Source: Chaenocephalus aceratus (taxonomy: Eukaryota; Chordata; Actinopteri; Perciformes; Channichthyidae). From it: DNA of 64,000 nt. A program made the position numbers and the translations under genes. Of the stretch, positions 1 to 9,677 are shown one piece after another. Location: NCBI GenBank assembly GCA_023974075.1, contig JAMFTG010000044.1:434001-498000 (forward strand). Direction: 5' to 3'. Numbering within the stretch: the stretch's first letter is position 1; each line of letters starts with the position of its first letter. The notes beneath the pieces are model-generated. The model was not told the DNA's origin and did not search any database. It saw only the letters and a list, made by a program, of their open reading frames with translations.

Positions 1-197
1 GTACTCAATTATTGCAATAATACTTATACAATTCACAGACTTGCATTATATGTATGTTATAGATAATAAGAAGCACTTGCCGTGACATCAATAAGTCCTA
101 GTATCTAACAATATTCATTTGAGGTAAAAAAAATAGCTAAGGCAAATGTTATGTTAATGGATCAACAACCTGGGTCTAGAACCTTAAATCCATATCT
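1..197. other. AT-rich sequence without recognised features
   Basis: AT-rich sequence with no open frame, repeat end or splice-like signal that I can support. Confidence 0.5.
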
Positions 198-505
198 GTG
201 ATAGTAATGTTGTCGTCCCATAACTCCACAAATATCCAAAATCACATTGTTTTTCTAGATCAGATTACAAATCGCCTGAAGATGGTACAAACAAGTGGTG
301 ACATGTGTGATGCGCTGGGCTATATCATGCAATCGAAAGTGAAACGTAAGCTCGCTCCATTGCGGAGATATTCCCGTGAGAGTGCGGAAAACTTAAATGT
401 ATTTATTTATTTAAAATGTGAAATGTTACCAATATACTCACAGACCACCAGGGGGCGCTCACGGACCACCAGTGCGGACCACACTTTGAGAAGCACTGCA
501 TTTTA
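198..505. repeat. Dispersed MITE-like repeat, copy 1 (hAT-type end)
   Basis: This segment matches 55917-56175 closely in the same orientation: the stretches around 'aactccacaaatatc', 'agattacaaatcgcctga', 'gaaagtgaaac' and 'agggggcgctcacggacc' recur. It ends in 'cacactttgagaagcactg', the complement of the CAG..TTCTCAAA ends typical of fish hAT-like MITEs. The left terminus is not recognisable. An ORF here is not conserved between the two copies, so I do not call a protein. Confidence 0.6.
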
Positions 506-1040
506 GAGTGGTGCAGGAATGAGTCCTGAAACCCGGAAGTGAGTTAGCGTTTTACCACTTCCCTTTCCCTCGTCTCTTAGTCAACGTTTTTTTTTTTACA
601 TGTTTTTGGTTAGAAGCCTGAAGTAGGGTCTGTAGTTAATATAAGTTTAGAATATGTTCACGTTTTGGTATGACTACAAATATTTTAGAAATACCCCACT
701 CGTGAATGTTTGAAGCTTTAATGTATCTTGAAAACTAAATTGACTAAATAAGACTACTAAACGTCATCACGTAAAACAAGTCCACCTTTAGCTTAGCAAC
801 GTTAACTTTTTCATCGCTTCATACATCAGAAATGTGGTGTTCATATTTACAGTCATATTTATTTATTTTTTGTCAAGGGACACCATATGATGCTTACTTC
901 CGGGTCGGCCTATGGAAATACATCATGAATGCACTGCTCGATGACAGCTGTTTACCACCAGAAACCTTTCGACAAATTACATCTTAGACGGGGCAGGCTC
1001 CTCCTCTTGGGTGCTCTGCGCTTGCGCGGCGCCATCTTAC
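506..1040. other. Non-coding flank of the viral element
   Basis: No gene is visible on either strand. In a circovirus genome the capsid gene would diverge from the origin into this side, but the minus strand shows no arginine-rich N-terminus and no long frame. The virus/host junction is probably within the last ~60 bases, but I see no target-site duplication. Confidence 0.45.
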
Positions 1041-1049
1041 GTTGAAATC

Positions 1050-1057
1050 TATAAAAG
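1050..1057 (+). promoter_or_regulatory. TATA box upstream of endogenous rep
   Basis: TATAAAAG lies 15 bases before the origin stem-loop and about 57 bases before the rep ATG at 1114. That is a suitable distance for a rep promoter with transcription starting near the stem-loop, as is usual for circoviruses. Whether it is active in the host cannot be judged from sequence. Confidence 0.5.
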
Positions 1058-1071
1058 ACAAAGACGTTCCC

Positions 1072-1099
1072 AGGTTGACGTTAGTATTACCGTCAACCT
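1072..1099 (+). other. CRESS-DNA virus replication origin stem-loop
   Basis: A perfect 9-bp stem (AGGTTGACG at 1072-1080 with CGTCAACCT at 1091-1099) presents the loop TTAGTATTAC, which holds the nonanucleotide TAGTATTAC at 1082-1090. This is the nick site used by circovirus Rep to start rolling-circle replication. Its place just upstream of the rep start and on the same strand matches circovirus layout. Both stem arms are free of mismatches, which is notable for an integrated copy. Confidence 0.93.
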
Positions 1100-1120
1100 C
1101 GGCACATTGGAACATGGCAC
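1100..1120 (+). other. Iteron-like Rep-binding repeats
   Basis: CGGCAC at 1100-1105 and TGGCAC at 1115-1120 are near-identical hexamers spaced 15 bases apart, immediately right of the stem-loop. Circoviruses carry short direct hexamers at this position that Rep binds. The second one overlaps the rep start codon region. The call rests on position and similarity only. Confidence 0.5.
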
Positions 1121-2015
1121 CTTCTAAGTCCTTCCTCCTCTAAGAGTGACAACCCTTGTAAAAGATGGTGTTTCACTCTTAACAACTATACAGAGTTAGA
1201 CCTGGACTTCATCAAGCGGACGCTAACCGAAGCTACATGTCTTTATGCTATCGTTGCTAAGGAGGTAGGAGCCAACGGCACTTCGCATTTACAAGGCTTT
1301 GTAAATTTGAAAACCAAGGCCCGGTTATCCCGGATGAAAGCCCTGGTTACGCCCTGGTTACGCCCTGGTTACACCCCGAGCCCACCTTGAACAGGCGAAG
1401 GGTACTGACATGGACAATGAGAAGTATTGCTCAAAAGATGGTGATATTTACCTCGCCATCGGAAAACCTTCAGCTCGGGGAAAGCGAACTGATCTGGATG
1501 CAGCCGTTGAACATTTGAAAGTAAACGACGGGAACATGTTCAAACTGGCAACGGACATGCCCTCTCTCTACATTCGATATGGGCGTGGCTTCAACCAATG
1601 GGTGGATGCAGCTCGAATCCAGACACCACGTGACTTCAAGACCAACGTCACGCTGTACGTTGGTCCGCCAGGATGTGGAAAATCTTGCGCATGCGCAGAC
1701 GTTTTCCCGGCCGGACAGGACGTCTTCTACAAAACCCGCGGAGAGTGGTGGGATGGATACTCCGGTCAGGATACTATCATCATGGATGACTTTTACGGAT
1801 GGATGAAATATGATGAGATGCTCCGCATCTGCGATCGTTATCCCCATCGTGTCCCAGTAAAAGGCTCATTTGTTCAGTTTATGGCAAAGAACATTTGCAT
1901 TACCTCCAACTCTCATGTGGATCAGTGGTACACATTTGAGAAATTTGACCCAGCCGCTTTAATGCGGCGTATCAACGTCTGTAAGCTACTTACTAACTGG
2001 TATGGATTGTTGTAA
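1114..2015 (+). pseudogene. rep: Endogenous circovirus-like replication initiator (rep), frame-broken
   Basis: Rep of circular ssDNA viruses nicks the origin and unwinds DNA. It has an N-terminal HUH endonuclease and a C-terminal SF3 helicase. From the ATG at 1114 the first frame stops at 1141. The next frame (1142-1339) carries motif I CFTLNN at 1169-1186 and motif II HLQGF at 1286-1300. A third frame, open to the stop at 2015, carries motif III YCSKDG (1425-1442), the WWDGY block, Walker A GPPGCGKS (residues 85-92 of the frame starting at 1410), Walker B IIMDDF (123-128) and motif C ITSN (164-167). The three pieces total close to the usual ~300 aa. Thus there are two frame breaks, both in the endonuclease half, and an intact 201-codon helicase half. 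No capsid gene is present on either side. Order, motifs and the adjoining origin make the circovirus-type assignment firm. Genus level is not decided. Confidence 0.93.
1340..1372 (+). repeat. 11-bp tandem triplication inside rep
   Basis: GCCCTGGTTAC is present three times in a row (1340-1350, 1351-1361, 1362-1372). The two extra units add 22 bp, a +1 change in reading frame. This matches the switch from the frame holding motif II to the frame holding motif III. Local replication slippage after integration is the simplest origin. Confidence 0.9.
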
Positions 2016-2068
2016 AACTGAAATGTGTTGTATTTAATATACAATTACAAATACATTATCTATCTGCA

Positions 2069-2330
2069 GCACCTGCCGATTTCAGCTCTGCAGAAGAGGA
2101 CCAACTCATCGACATTACATCTGACTCCACCCTAAGGCTGAGGTTTAGAGCTCAGACACTGACTGCATTCTGGTTTGGTCTGTGAGATTGGCTTTTCAGC
2201 TGTTGCTTCTCTGAAAACGAACGTCCTGCGATCAAAGCTCAACATTGAGCATGACTTGAGAGTGGCAGTATCAAGCCAACCACGTTTTCAAAAAATGTGC
2301 AGTGCAAAGCAGCCACTAATGCTGTGATAA
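2069..2330 (+). pseudogene. hAT transposase / ZBED-like C-terminal remnant
   Basis: An acceptor-like CTGCAG at 2064-2069 precedes an open stretch with an acidic EEDQLIDI segment, then FWFGL and a stop. After further decay comes EHDLRVAVSSQPRF..MCSAKQP near 2249-2313. This order is that of the C-terminal region of hAT-derived proteins of the ZBED5/SCAND3/FAM200 type, where the dimerisation domain ends in a DLRVALS-like motif and a KQAH tail. Several stops show it is dead. It starts only ~55 bases after the viral rep stop, so the virus lies next to or inside this older element. Confidence 0.6.
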
Positions 2331-2543
2331 GACACTTGTTTGCCAAATATCAGATGTTTTTGTTCAGATTGCAAAGTGGCAAACTATTATAATGTATTGG
2401 TCTAGCAAAGGGATTGCACAATTGTATTATGTATTTTTTTTGTTGACCACAGAGCATTGTTTTTTTATCACTGTTCTAGTGATTTTTTAATATTTTTTAA
2501 AGGAATGCTCACGTGTTAACTTGGACCATTACGGGACTATTTG
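2331..2543. other. AT-rich spacer
   Basis: I see no feature here. The segment is T-rich and runs into the LTR-like repeat. Confidence 0.4.
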
Positions 2544-3339
2544 TGTTAGAAATTAAAATCAATGTTTGATAGCATAAAGTATCTTAAACATACCGTCAGT
2601 TTAAATGCTATTTTATTCTGGAAAAAACCGGAAGTTCTCCATACCAAGCTTTTATTCTGAAAATCCTTCATCTCCGGTTAGCATTTAGCATGTGGCTAAT
2701 ATACCATGTCCTATAGAGGTGAATTTAGCAGCGAAATGACATGGAGTGATGCACACCGAAACCTACTGATTTAACACTACAACTCCAAGATATTATTATT
2801 GCTGAATATTAAATGAAGGTACAGTTTATTTGAATACGTTATTGTTTACAGACGTGGGTAGCATTGTGACAACATCCGGAACGACCGGAAACCAAAATGC
2901 TGTGAAGTATTTCCTGTATTTTTTAGAGTGTTGATTACAGCGTGTAGAATGTATTTAGATGAAAAGTTGTGAAAGAGATTAGGAGGAGAAGAGGCGTGTC
3001 TAGTTATACAATGAATGTAAAATGTCGAAATCCTCCGTTTAACGCGATATCGGACACAGAAGAACGAGGGGGAAGTCTCCTACGTCACCACAGCCCCAGA
3101 GAGGAGGAGCGAACAGCCAGCAAGCGGGAAGGACGAAGGCTTGTGAGGTCTCTTCTGGACGGCCGACCACTGCGAGAGGAAGCTGCAGCCTTTCTCTCCA
3201 CACTGAACAATCTTCTGCTTGTAACATAACCGCGCCTTTTTTATTAATTAAAGTACCAATTTGAACCTTCTCAGAGACTCCATTTAGTCTCCTTTTTAAG
3301 CTTCTCTCCTGGACGCGAGAATAACGAACACGGTTATCA
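2544..3339 (+). repeat. LTR-like dispersed repeat, copy 1
   Basis: Begins TGTTAGAAATTAAAATC and ends in ..GAACACGGTTATCA. Related copies lie at 20904-21587 and 30090-30517. The family shares a 5' block (taccgtcagtttaaatgct), a central block around the Pacl-like ttaattaaagtacc, and a 3' block (gactccatttagtctcct..gagaataac). TG..CA termini and the clean target duplication of the third copy suggest a solo LTR. This copy has no obvious flanking duplication. The ORFs on both strands are not conserved between copies. Confidence 0.6.
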
Positions 3340-3692
3340 GGGGGCCCGGCTTTTTTTTTTTTCTCCAAAGGGGGGCGGACAGAAACATTTTGAGAACTAC
3401 TGACCTAACCAAACTGCCTCTGTTTCACAATTTAAACCACGTATTTTGACGATGTTACGTATCTCAATTGAGTTAAGGCTCTCATGGTACTGTTGCCCAA
3501 GTGACCTATATGGTTCTATAGGTCAGAGGACATTCTTTACATTTCTATGCAGATAATTCACGGTTGTACTTAAAAGCCGAACACTCACAAACAACCAAAA
3601 AGCCTAACGTTTTCCGTAATGAAAAGAGGGCGGGGCCTGTGTTGGAATCGTACCATTTTGCGCTTGACGAGATGAACACCATTAAACAGTAG
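3340..3692. other. Spacer, no recognised feature
   Basis: No conserved frame or repeat end seen. A poly-T run near 3350-3362 adjoins the LTR-like repeat. Confidence 0.35.
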
Positions 3693-3696
3693 TTAA

Positions 3697-4054
3697 AGGT
3701 GGGGTAGGTAATTTGCGCTAGAATCTGAAAATACACAACCGGAAAAAAATCTGCCCCTTCCTCACAGAGCCCCTCCCCCAACACACACGAACGCGCACAT
3801 GACCAATGAGGGCACGAGATAAGTTTGTGCCCAGATGGAAGGCTGACAGGCAGGTAGGCCATCCTGTTACTTTAGCCGGCTCAGATGATTGGTCGTGCTT
3901 TTTACAGCGCCACGGCTTCCACAGATGACATTTTGTATGGATTTGTTGTCAAAGCACTTCAGATATTCATGGCTATCGGGATGTTAAGAGCATTCCATGG
4001 AATATAACAAAAAGTGTATCTCGAGCCGGTTTCTGAAACGTACCTACCCCACCT
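3697..4054. mobile_element. piggyBac-type MITE, copy 1 (complete)
   Basis: A 358-bp element with perfect 14-bp terminal inverted repeats (AGGTGGGGTAGGTA and its complement), flanked on both sides by TTAA (3693-3696 and 4055-4058). TTAA target duplication is the hallmark of piggyBac transposition. There is no coding capacity. Other copies lie at 14468-14825 and 58097-58334. Confidence 0.88.
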
Positions 4055-4098
4055 TTAATTGTTCAAGGAGATATTTTATGTAAAGCAAGCAAAGGCAG

Positions 4099-4125
4099 TA
4101 TATATATATATATATATATATATAT
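4099..4125. repeat. (TA)n microsatellite
   Basis: Uninterrupted TA tract just after the MITE. A short (GT)n tract follows at about 4315-4332. Confidence 0.9.
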
Positions 4126-4129
4126 CTCA

Positions 4130-4870
4130 GTAAACATGTATATGAAAATAGGCCTTACAGTGTATATACTTACCAAGTTTTATCTGCAGTACACCCACTC
4201 TCAAACCAAATGTTCCCTTTGAGAACCGGCAGTAATTTAAAGTTGTAAAGATACTGATCCGTCTCTCAGGGTGGGATGACGGCAGGAAGCAAAATGGTAG
4301 CCTGGCCCTCAAGAGTGTGTGTGTGTGTGTGTGGTATATATCTTTGAATTAAAAAGATACAGTGTGAAATGAAATGGAAAAAAGTAAGACGGATAATGTT
4401 TGCTGGTGTGTGTGTGTTTAGGCCATTAACATGGCAGTCAGTGTATGACAAAGACGGATGTGGTGGTTTGTTCGCGATAAATCACAGTAAGGGGGAGAGA
4501 GGGAGGTCTGAAATATTGCAGAGTTGGTAGCAGTATGGAATAAATGCATTACTTTGTGTGTCCTTGGTATCTCTATCGATTTTTACCTTTTTTTCCGCAA
4601 GGGCGTCTTCTGCTGGTTGTCAACAATCCATACACTACATAATTCAACAATTCAAAATGCATTTTCCAGTAAATCCAATTACTTGCTGCAGCCGGAACCC
4701 GTACACACTGAAAACACGGGTAAGAAACTGCACTCAGAAAACCTAAGTATGTAACAACGTATATTTCACGTAGCTTCTACTTACAGTTAAGAAGTGTTTG
4801 TTACTAAAGGCACTTAAGTAAACTTTACTGTCACACTCAGTTTTTGTAAGTACATTTTACTTACTCGGGC
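4130..4870. other. No recognised feature
   Basis: Short frames only, with no splice-framed coding. It ends near a stretch of AGTAAGTA-like motifs reminiscent of fish MITE ends. Confidence 0.35.
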
Positions 4871-5211
4871 AGGGGGGGCCAACCAGTCAGAGGTTAAGAG
4901 CCACATGTTTTCTCTGTTACTGCAAAGAGCCACATCAAACACAGTCACTGATACCGCTTGTTTCAGTTTTGCATTTTTGGGATATATATTTTAAATCTTC
5001 TGGAGCAGAGAGAGGAGCTGTGGATTATTGTTATTGATGAATGCATCAGTGTTTCTCAGGGTCAAAAACACTAAACTCACAACTTAAGATGAAAGTGTTT
5101 AGTTTATTTAATAAAAGAGCACATGTTCAATGTGAAAAGTGACAGTAGTTATAGATTATTTGCAATTTGGTGCCATATATATTTTATATTTTAAACACCT
5201 TGAATTTCAGG

Positions 5212-5705
5212 GGGGGCGCGGGGCTCCGTTGGCGGGGCCCCGCGCCCCTCCAAGACAATGGTAGGGGAAACACTGGATAGTGTTTAATCAACGATAGGTT
5301 CCCCCCCCTCAAAGGTGATTGGTTCACTGCATCGCAGGTCTTATTGTGATTGGCTCTTGGGCCACATCACAATTAGACGCGCTCTCATGCTGACACCTGA
5401 CATGACACACACACACACGTAGGGAGAGCCGGGACGAAAGTAACACGGGACGAAAGTAACACGGGACGAAAGTAACGGAGCGATTTTATCCGAGCCCAAA
5501 CAACTTTGACCGGCCAAATGACGTCAGAATGATCAGCATTCAGTACTGAACAGACCTACTAAATATCAGGTTTAACTGTCAGGAGTAGCTAGTGTTGTCA
5601 CGGTACCAACATTTTGGTTTCGATACCAAGTCAAGAATTGCGATTCCGATTCTTTTTCGATACTTTTCTTAAAAAAAGGGAAAGTCATAAATGTAATTAT
5701 TGTGC
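5212..5705 (-). mobile_element. Fragment of BED-finger hAT, inverted relative to 36.9-37.8 kb
   Basis: From 'gtaggggaaacactgg' through the 'acgtcagaatgatcagc' block to 'accaagtcaagaattgcgattcc', this region is the reverse complement of about 37440-37805. The 37-kb copy is a hAT with a BED zinc-finger exon, so this is a second, truncated copy without that exon. A G/C-rich block at 5210-5250 belongs to a different insertion. Confidence 0.6.
5431..5476. repeat. 16-bp tandem repeat, 2.9 units
   Basis: GGGACGAAAGTAACAC occurs at 5431 and 5447, and again minus its last two bases at 5463. The related copy near 37630-37655 holds only a single unit on the other strand, so expansion happened in this copy. 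Confidence 0.85.
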
Positions 5706-5754
5706 TTTATTTCACACCAGAACCAGAACACAAACTTTTAAACAATGAGAACCA

Positions 5755-6113
5755 TGGGCGTCGCCCGGATGTTTTTTCTTTAGCCCCGGACAAATTCTCC
5801 CTCAATAATATAATACATTAATCTACTTTACCTATAGGACGGACGGCAGAATTGTAATTTCCCATGTTCAGTGAATGCAACACAGAGGCAAGACGACGCC
5901 ACCAGACCAATCGGAGAGTTGCATGGAAATAAACGTGTTTTATTGGCTGACAGGTACGTATATCTCCTCTGTGACAATGTTTAAACTACTGTCAGTCCCG
6001 GACGCGGAGATTCTGAAGATGGACATTAGACATTTTTTAAATAAAAAAGACGGCAATTCTCAAGTGGTGGCTCACACAACAACCCCAGAGCCACCACCTG
6101 AGCCAGGTGAACA
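5755..6113 (+). pseudogene. 5' part of ZMYM1-like hAT with first exon
   Basis: The stretch 'cccggacaa..ctctcaataat' to 'ttgcatggaaataaa' recurs at 36640-36800, marking a repeat family end. An open stretch from about 5875 contains LKMDIRHFLNKKDG and a proline/glutamate-rich segment before a donor-like CCAG|GTGAAC at 6104-6109. MDIR-F starts are common in hAT proteins with TTF-type fingers, and the fitting downstream exons lie at 10.8-12.7 kb. The two parts are separated by the 3.56-kb hAT inserted at 6120. Confidence 0.5.
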
Positions 6114-6119
6114 AGGTAT

Positions 6120-9100
6120 CAGGGTTCGTACGGGTGCTTGAAATCCTTGAAAATGCTTGAAATTTGACGTGGTGTTTTCAAGGTTGGGAAAGTGCTTGAA
6201 ATTGAGATAAAGTGCTTGAAAATGTAAATGCTTTACTTTTACAATAAATTGCTGTCTGACTGAATAGTTCGCTTTTTAGATTAAAAGAAAAGAATTGCTT
6301 CGCTTCTACACAAAACAGCCCCGCGCCGGCCTTCCCGCGCTATGCGCGCGATCGGCAGGTGTTTTTTTTGTGTGTGAACTGGGCATTCTGATGAGAGTGA
6401 TATAGACGACAGTATGCCAGGAGGTTGCTGTTTTAACGAGTGTTGGCTATCCAAAGAAAAATACAAGCCATGGCTAAAACGAGGATCAACAAAACAAATA
6501 GCCTCTTGCAAAGGTTGCCAAAAAGATATTCAGTTGTTCTCGATGGGAGAGTCTGCGCTGAAGAGCCACATGAAAGGTAAGCCGTCGTAGAGAATTTTGG
6601 CTTAGGCTAACGTTGCATGTTAGGTTTGTTTAAGCTAGTAACGTTAGCGAACTCAATGTGGGATAATTGCTTATGCAGGTGACAATAATTTGGAGGTGCG
6701 TATGTCAGTATGTGCAACAGTCGCCATCCTGTGGTGTTTCATGTCACACAGAATGATTTTAAAAGCAATGTACAGTATTTTTACTGGTAGTATATGGTCG
6801 CATTGACCCGAAGACACATTTTGAGTTATACACTGTTGGAAAGAGGAGATTCCTAGCTTTCAAACGGAGGAAACATATTTTCGTCTGGGGGAAGCTCGCG
6901 TGTGTTTGTGTATTTTTGCATTTGTGTGTATTGTGTTTGTTTCCCGGGGAAAACACTCGGCTGTTGTTCTGCCTGCTGTGACGTTAAGTTACTCCGTTCT
7001 CCGCTTGTAATTATGCCGAAGCTTCAAAGTTGTATTTATCTTCTGAATTTACTGAAACAAGTTTAATATTCTGAAAGCTAAGACTTTGTTTATTTGAAAT
7101 CAGATGAAAACAAACTGTAACGGACCCTGCCGTGTTATCTGATTACTATACGCCATATATTCATAATTTCCGCGGAGGGAGGGGGGGCAGAGTGGCGAAC
7201 TTTAGTGGAGGAGAAGTGTAGTACACAGTTGCATAAAATGAAAGTACAAGTATTTTAAAATTGTGCTTAAGTACACAAGTTAACTTGAGTACATTTACTT
7301 AGTTAATGTACACCACTGTATGTCATGTTACTGCCATGAAAGAGGTTAAACAAGTAGATAACTTACATATAGCGACATAACTGAATGACAACTATCATTT
7401 TCAGCATCTTACAACAATTTGTGTTAATGATATGTTATTTAGGAAAGAAGCATCAAGATTGGATGAGAAGACTTCAAACTCCAGGTCCTACATTGGGAGA
7501 TTTTTTGGATGCAAGCAGCACAGCTACATCCACATCAGCAACCAGCAGTGTAGAGAGAGCCAATGCAGTGGAAGCCACCAGTGGAGTAGCGACAGGAGTT
7601 GCCCCTCTAATATCAGCAGGTTCATCAAATCCAGCCAATTCATCCAGCAAGACAACAGGCACTTTAACATCATTTTTTAGCTCTAATCCAACACTCAAAG
7701 CAGAAATATGTTGGGCAACAAAAGTTGTAACCAGCCACTATTCATACAAATCATGTGAGAACGCAGGGGCCATTTTCCAGACAATGTTTCCTGACAGTGA
7801 TGTAGCGAAGCAGTTCAGTTGTGGGGAGAATAAAGTGGCATATCTCACTACATTTGGGATTGGTCCTCATTTCTCTTCCATAATGAAGGCCAAAGCCAAG
7901 AAAGAGTCTGGATATGTTCTTCTGTTCGATGAAAGTCTGAATCGGGAAATGAAGAAAAGCCAGCTTGACATCCACATTAGATTCTGGAATGATAACCAAG
8001 TAAACTCAAGGTATCTGACATCGTTCTTCATGGGTCATCACACTGCAGCACAAATATATGAGAAGGTTGAGACAGTGTGTTTGGATATCGGCTTCCAAAA
8101 CCTGAGTCAGCTGTCAATGGATGGCCCACATGTGAACTGGAAACTCTTCTCCATAGCGCAGCAAAACATTGAAGGACAAACCGGCAAGAAAATGCTAAAT
8201 GTAGGAAGCTGTGGTTTGCATATACTACACAACTCCTTTAGAGCAGGGTGTGCAGCCACACACTGGGAGCTGGGAAATGCTCTGTCAGCCCTTAAATGGC
8301 TTTTCAAGGATGTTCCAGCTCGTAGGGAGGACTATACAGAAGTCACTGGTACCTCATCTTTCCCTCTTGACTTCTGTCATCATCGATGGCTTGAAAATGT
8401 GGAGGTAGCTGAGCGTGCCTTATAGATGGTGCCTTCTCTAAAAATATACATCGATGCTGCAAAAATAAAAACTGTAACAGAACCATCTACTAAGTCTTTT
8501 AAGACTGCTCAGATGATTGTTGAAGATGAAGTTATACCAGACTGATAAACCGATGCTGCCATTTATGAGTCAGGATCTCTCTAATATACTGAGGAGTCTA
8601 TTGGAGAAGTTTATCAAGCCCAGTGTCATGAATAATGCAACTACCACAGTCAAGCTTCTGCAAGTTGACTGAACTGACCCAGTCACCCACATGGATGTCA
8701 CCAAACTGAGAGTGGGATTTGTCACGGAGCGAGGTCTGGTGGAACACATGAAGAAGAACTCAGGTGCTGAGCGGTCGAGGCTGGAGTTCAGACAGAATTG
8801 CAAGCTGTTTTTGTTGAAGATGGTCTCCAAGCTTTTTGAAAAGGCTCCACTCAAATATCCCCTTGTAAGAAACTTGTCTGTTCTGGATCCAAGGGCGCTC
8901 CTCAAGAGCAAAGAAGTAAGCACACGAAACTCACAACTGTTCTGCGGCTCCTTGTGGAAACTGGCCGTATTGAAGACAAATGTTGCGATGAGATCATTAG
9001 GGAGTTTGGTCACTTCTACGACCACAGCCTGATGTCAGCGTCAGATTCCTTCAGGAACCCACAAAGTGGAAGATTGGATGAATTCTACCAGGAGCATTTA

Positions 9101-9677
9101 TCAAACAAAGCAGAGTGTCGTCATCTATGGGAGGTAGTAAAACTCGTCCTGGTCCTTTCACATGGTCAAGCATCCGTTGAGAGAGGGTTTTCAGTTAGCA
9201 AGGAAGTGATGGTGGAGAACCTCAAAGAGCATTCATTGATTGCTCAGCGGGTCATTAATGACCATGTGCACAGTGTTGGAGCGCTGCTCAGCGTAGCCTA
9301 CACCAAAGAGCTGCTCCTCTCTGCAGCATCTGCCAGGCAGAAGTATCACATGTACCTTGATGACCAACGACGTCTAAAGCAAGATGAGAAGGAGACACAG
9401 AAGAGGAAAGGAATGATGGAGGAGATAACACAGATAAAAGCCAAAAAGAAGAGAATGGAGGAAGACATAAGGGTCCTCATGAAGTCTGCTGCACATTTGG
9501 TTGTTTATAGCATAAAGAACATCTGATTTAATGTGAGGTAGGGAAATAATCATTTGAGGATAAGTATGTGCATATACATATGTAATTTACAAGTGCCGCT
9601 GTAAGGTGCTTGAAAAGCTGGAAAATGCACCTTGAAAAGTGCTTGAATTTGACTTTGGAAAAGGTGTAAGAACCCTG
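6120..9677 (+). mobile_element. hAT element with 6-bp target duplication (hAT6-like), 3.56 kb
   Basis: The element starts CAGGGTTCGTAC and ends GTAAGAACCCTG. The inverted ends match at the outer eight bases and again at TAC. AGGTAT flanks both sides (6114-6119 and 9678-9683), a perfect 6-bp target duplication. Subterminal 'gtgcttgaaa' repeats occur several times at each end (6132-6220 and 9605-9650), as expected for transposase binding sites. It encodes the broken transposase described below. It sits inside an older ZMYM1-like hAT. Confidence 0.85.
6414..9526 (+). pseudogene. hAT transposase with BED-like finger, intron retained, broken
   Basis: Exon 1 (6414-6576) begins MPGGCCFNECW and has CKGC..SHMK. 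It ends AAAG|GTAAGC. Exon 2 starts at 7443 after TTATTTAG and joins in frame to GKKH, completing a C-x2-C..H-x4-H zinc finger across the intron. Exon 2 is open to a TAG at 8423-8425 and includes catalytic-core-like LLFDESLN and QLSMDGPHVNW. Beyond it the homology continues through stops and frame changes: one frame at 8691-8950, then 8954-9526. The last frame has the hAT dimerisation core SHGQASVERGFSVSKEV and a lysine/glutamate-rich tail. One early stop plus at least two shifts or deletions in 8.4-8.95 kb make it inactive, though decay is moderate. Confidence 0.82.

Noticed and set aside
506..1070. Possible divergent capsid gene on the minus strand next to the origin
   Set aside because: No long frame and no basic N-terminus; host-like sequence instead.
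1470..1847. 125-codon minus-strand frame inside rep
   Set aside because: Complement of a conserved helicase frame; no capsid-like content (no arginine-rich start) and no known circovirus gene fits it.
2969..3368. Frames on both strands of the LTR-like repeat
   Set aside because: Not conserved in the copies at 20.9 and 30.1 kb.
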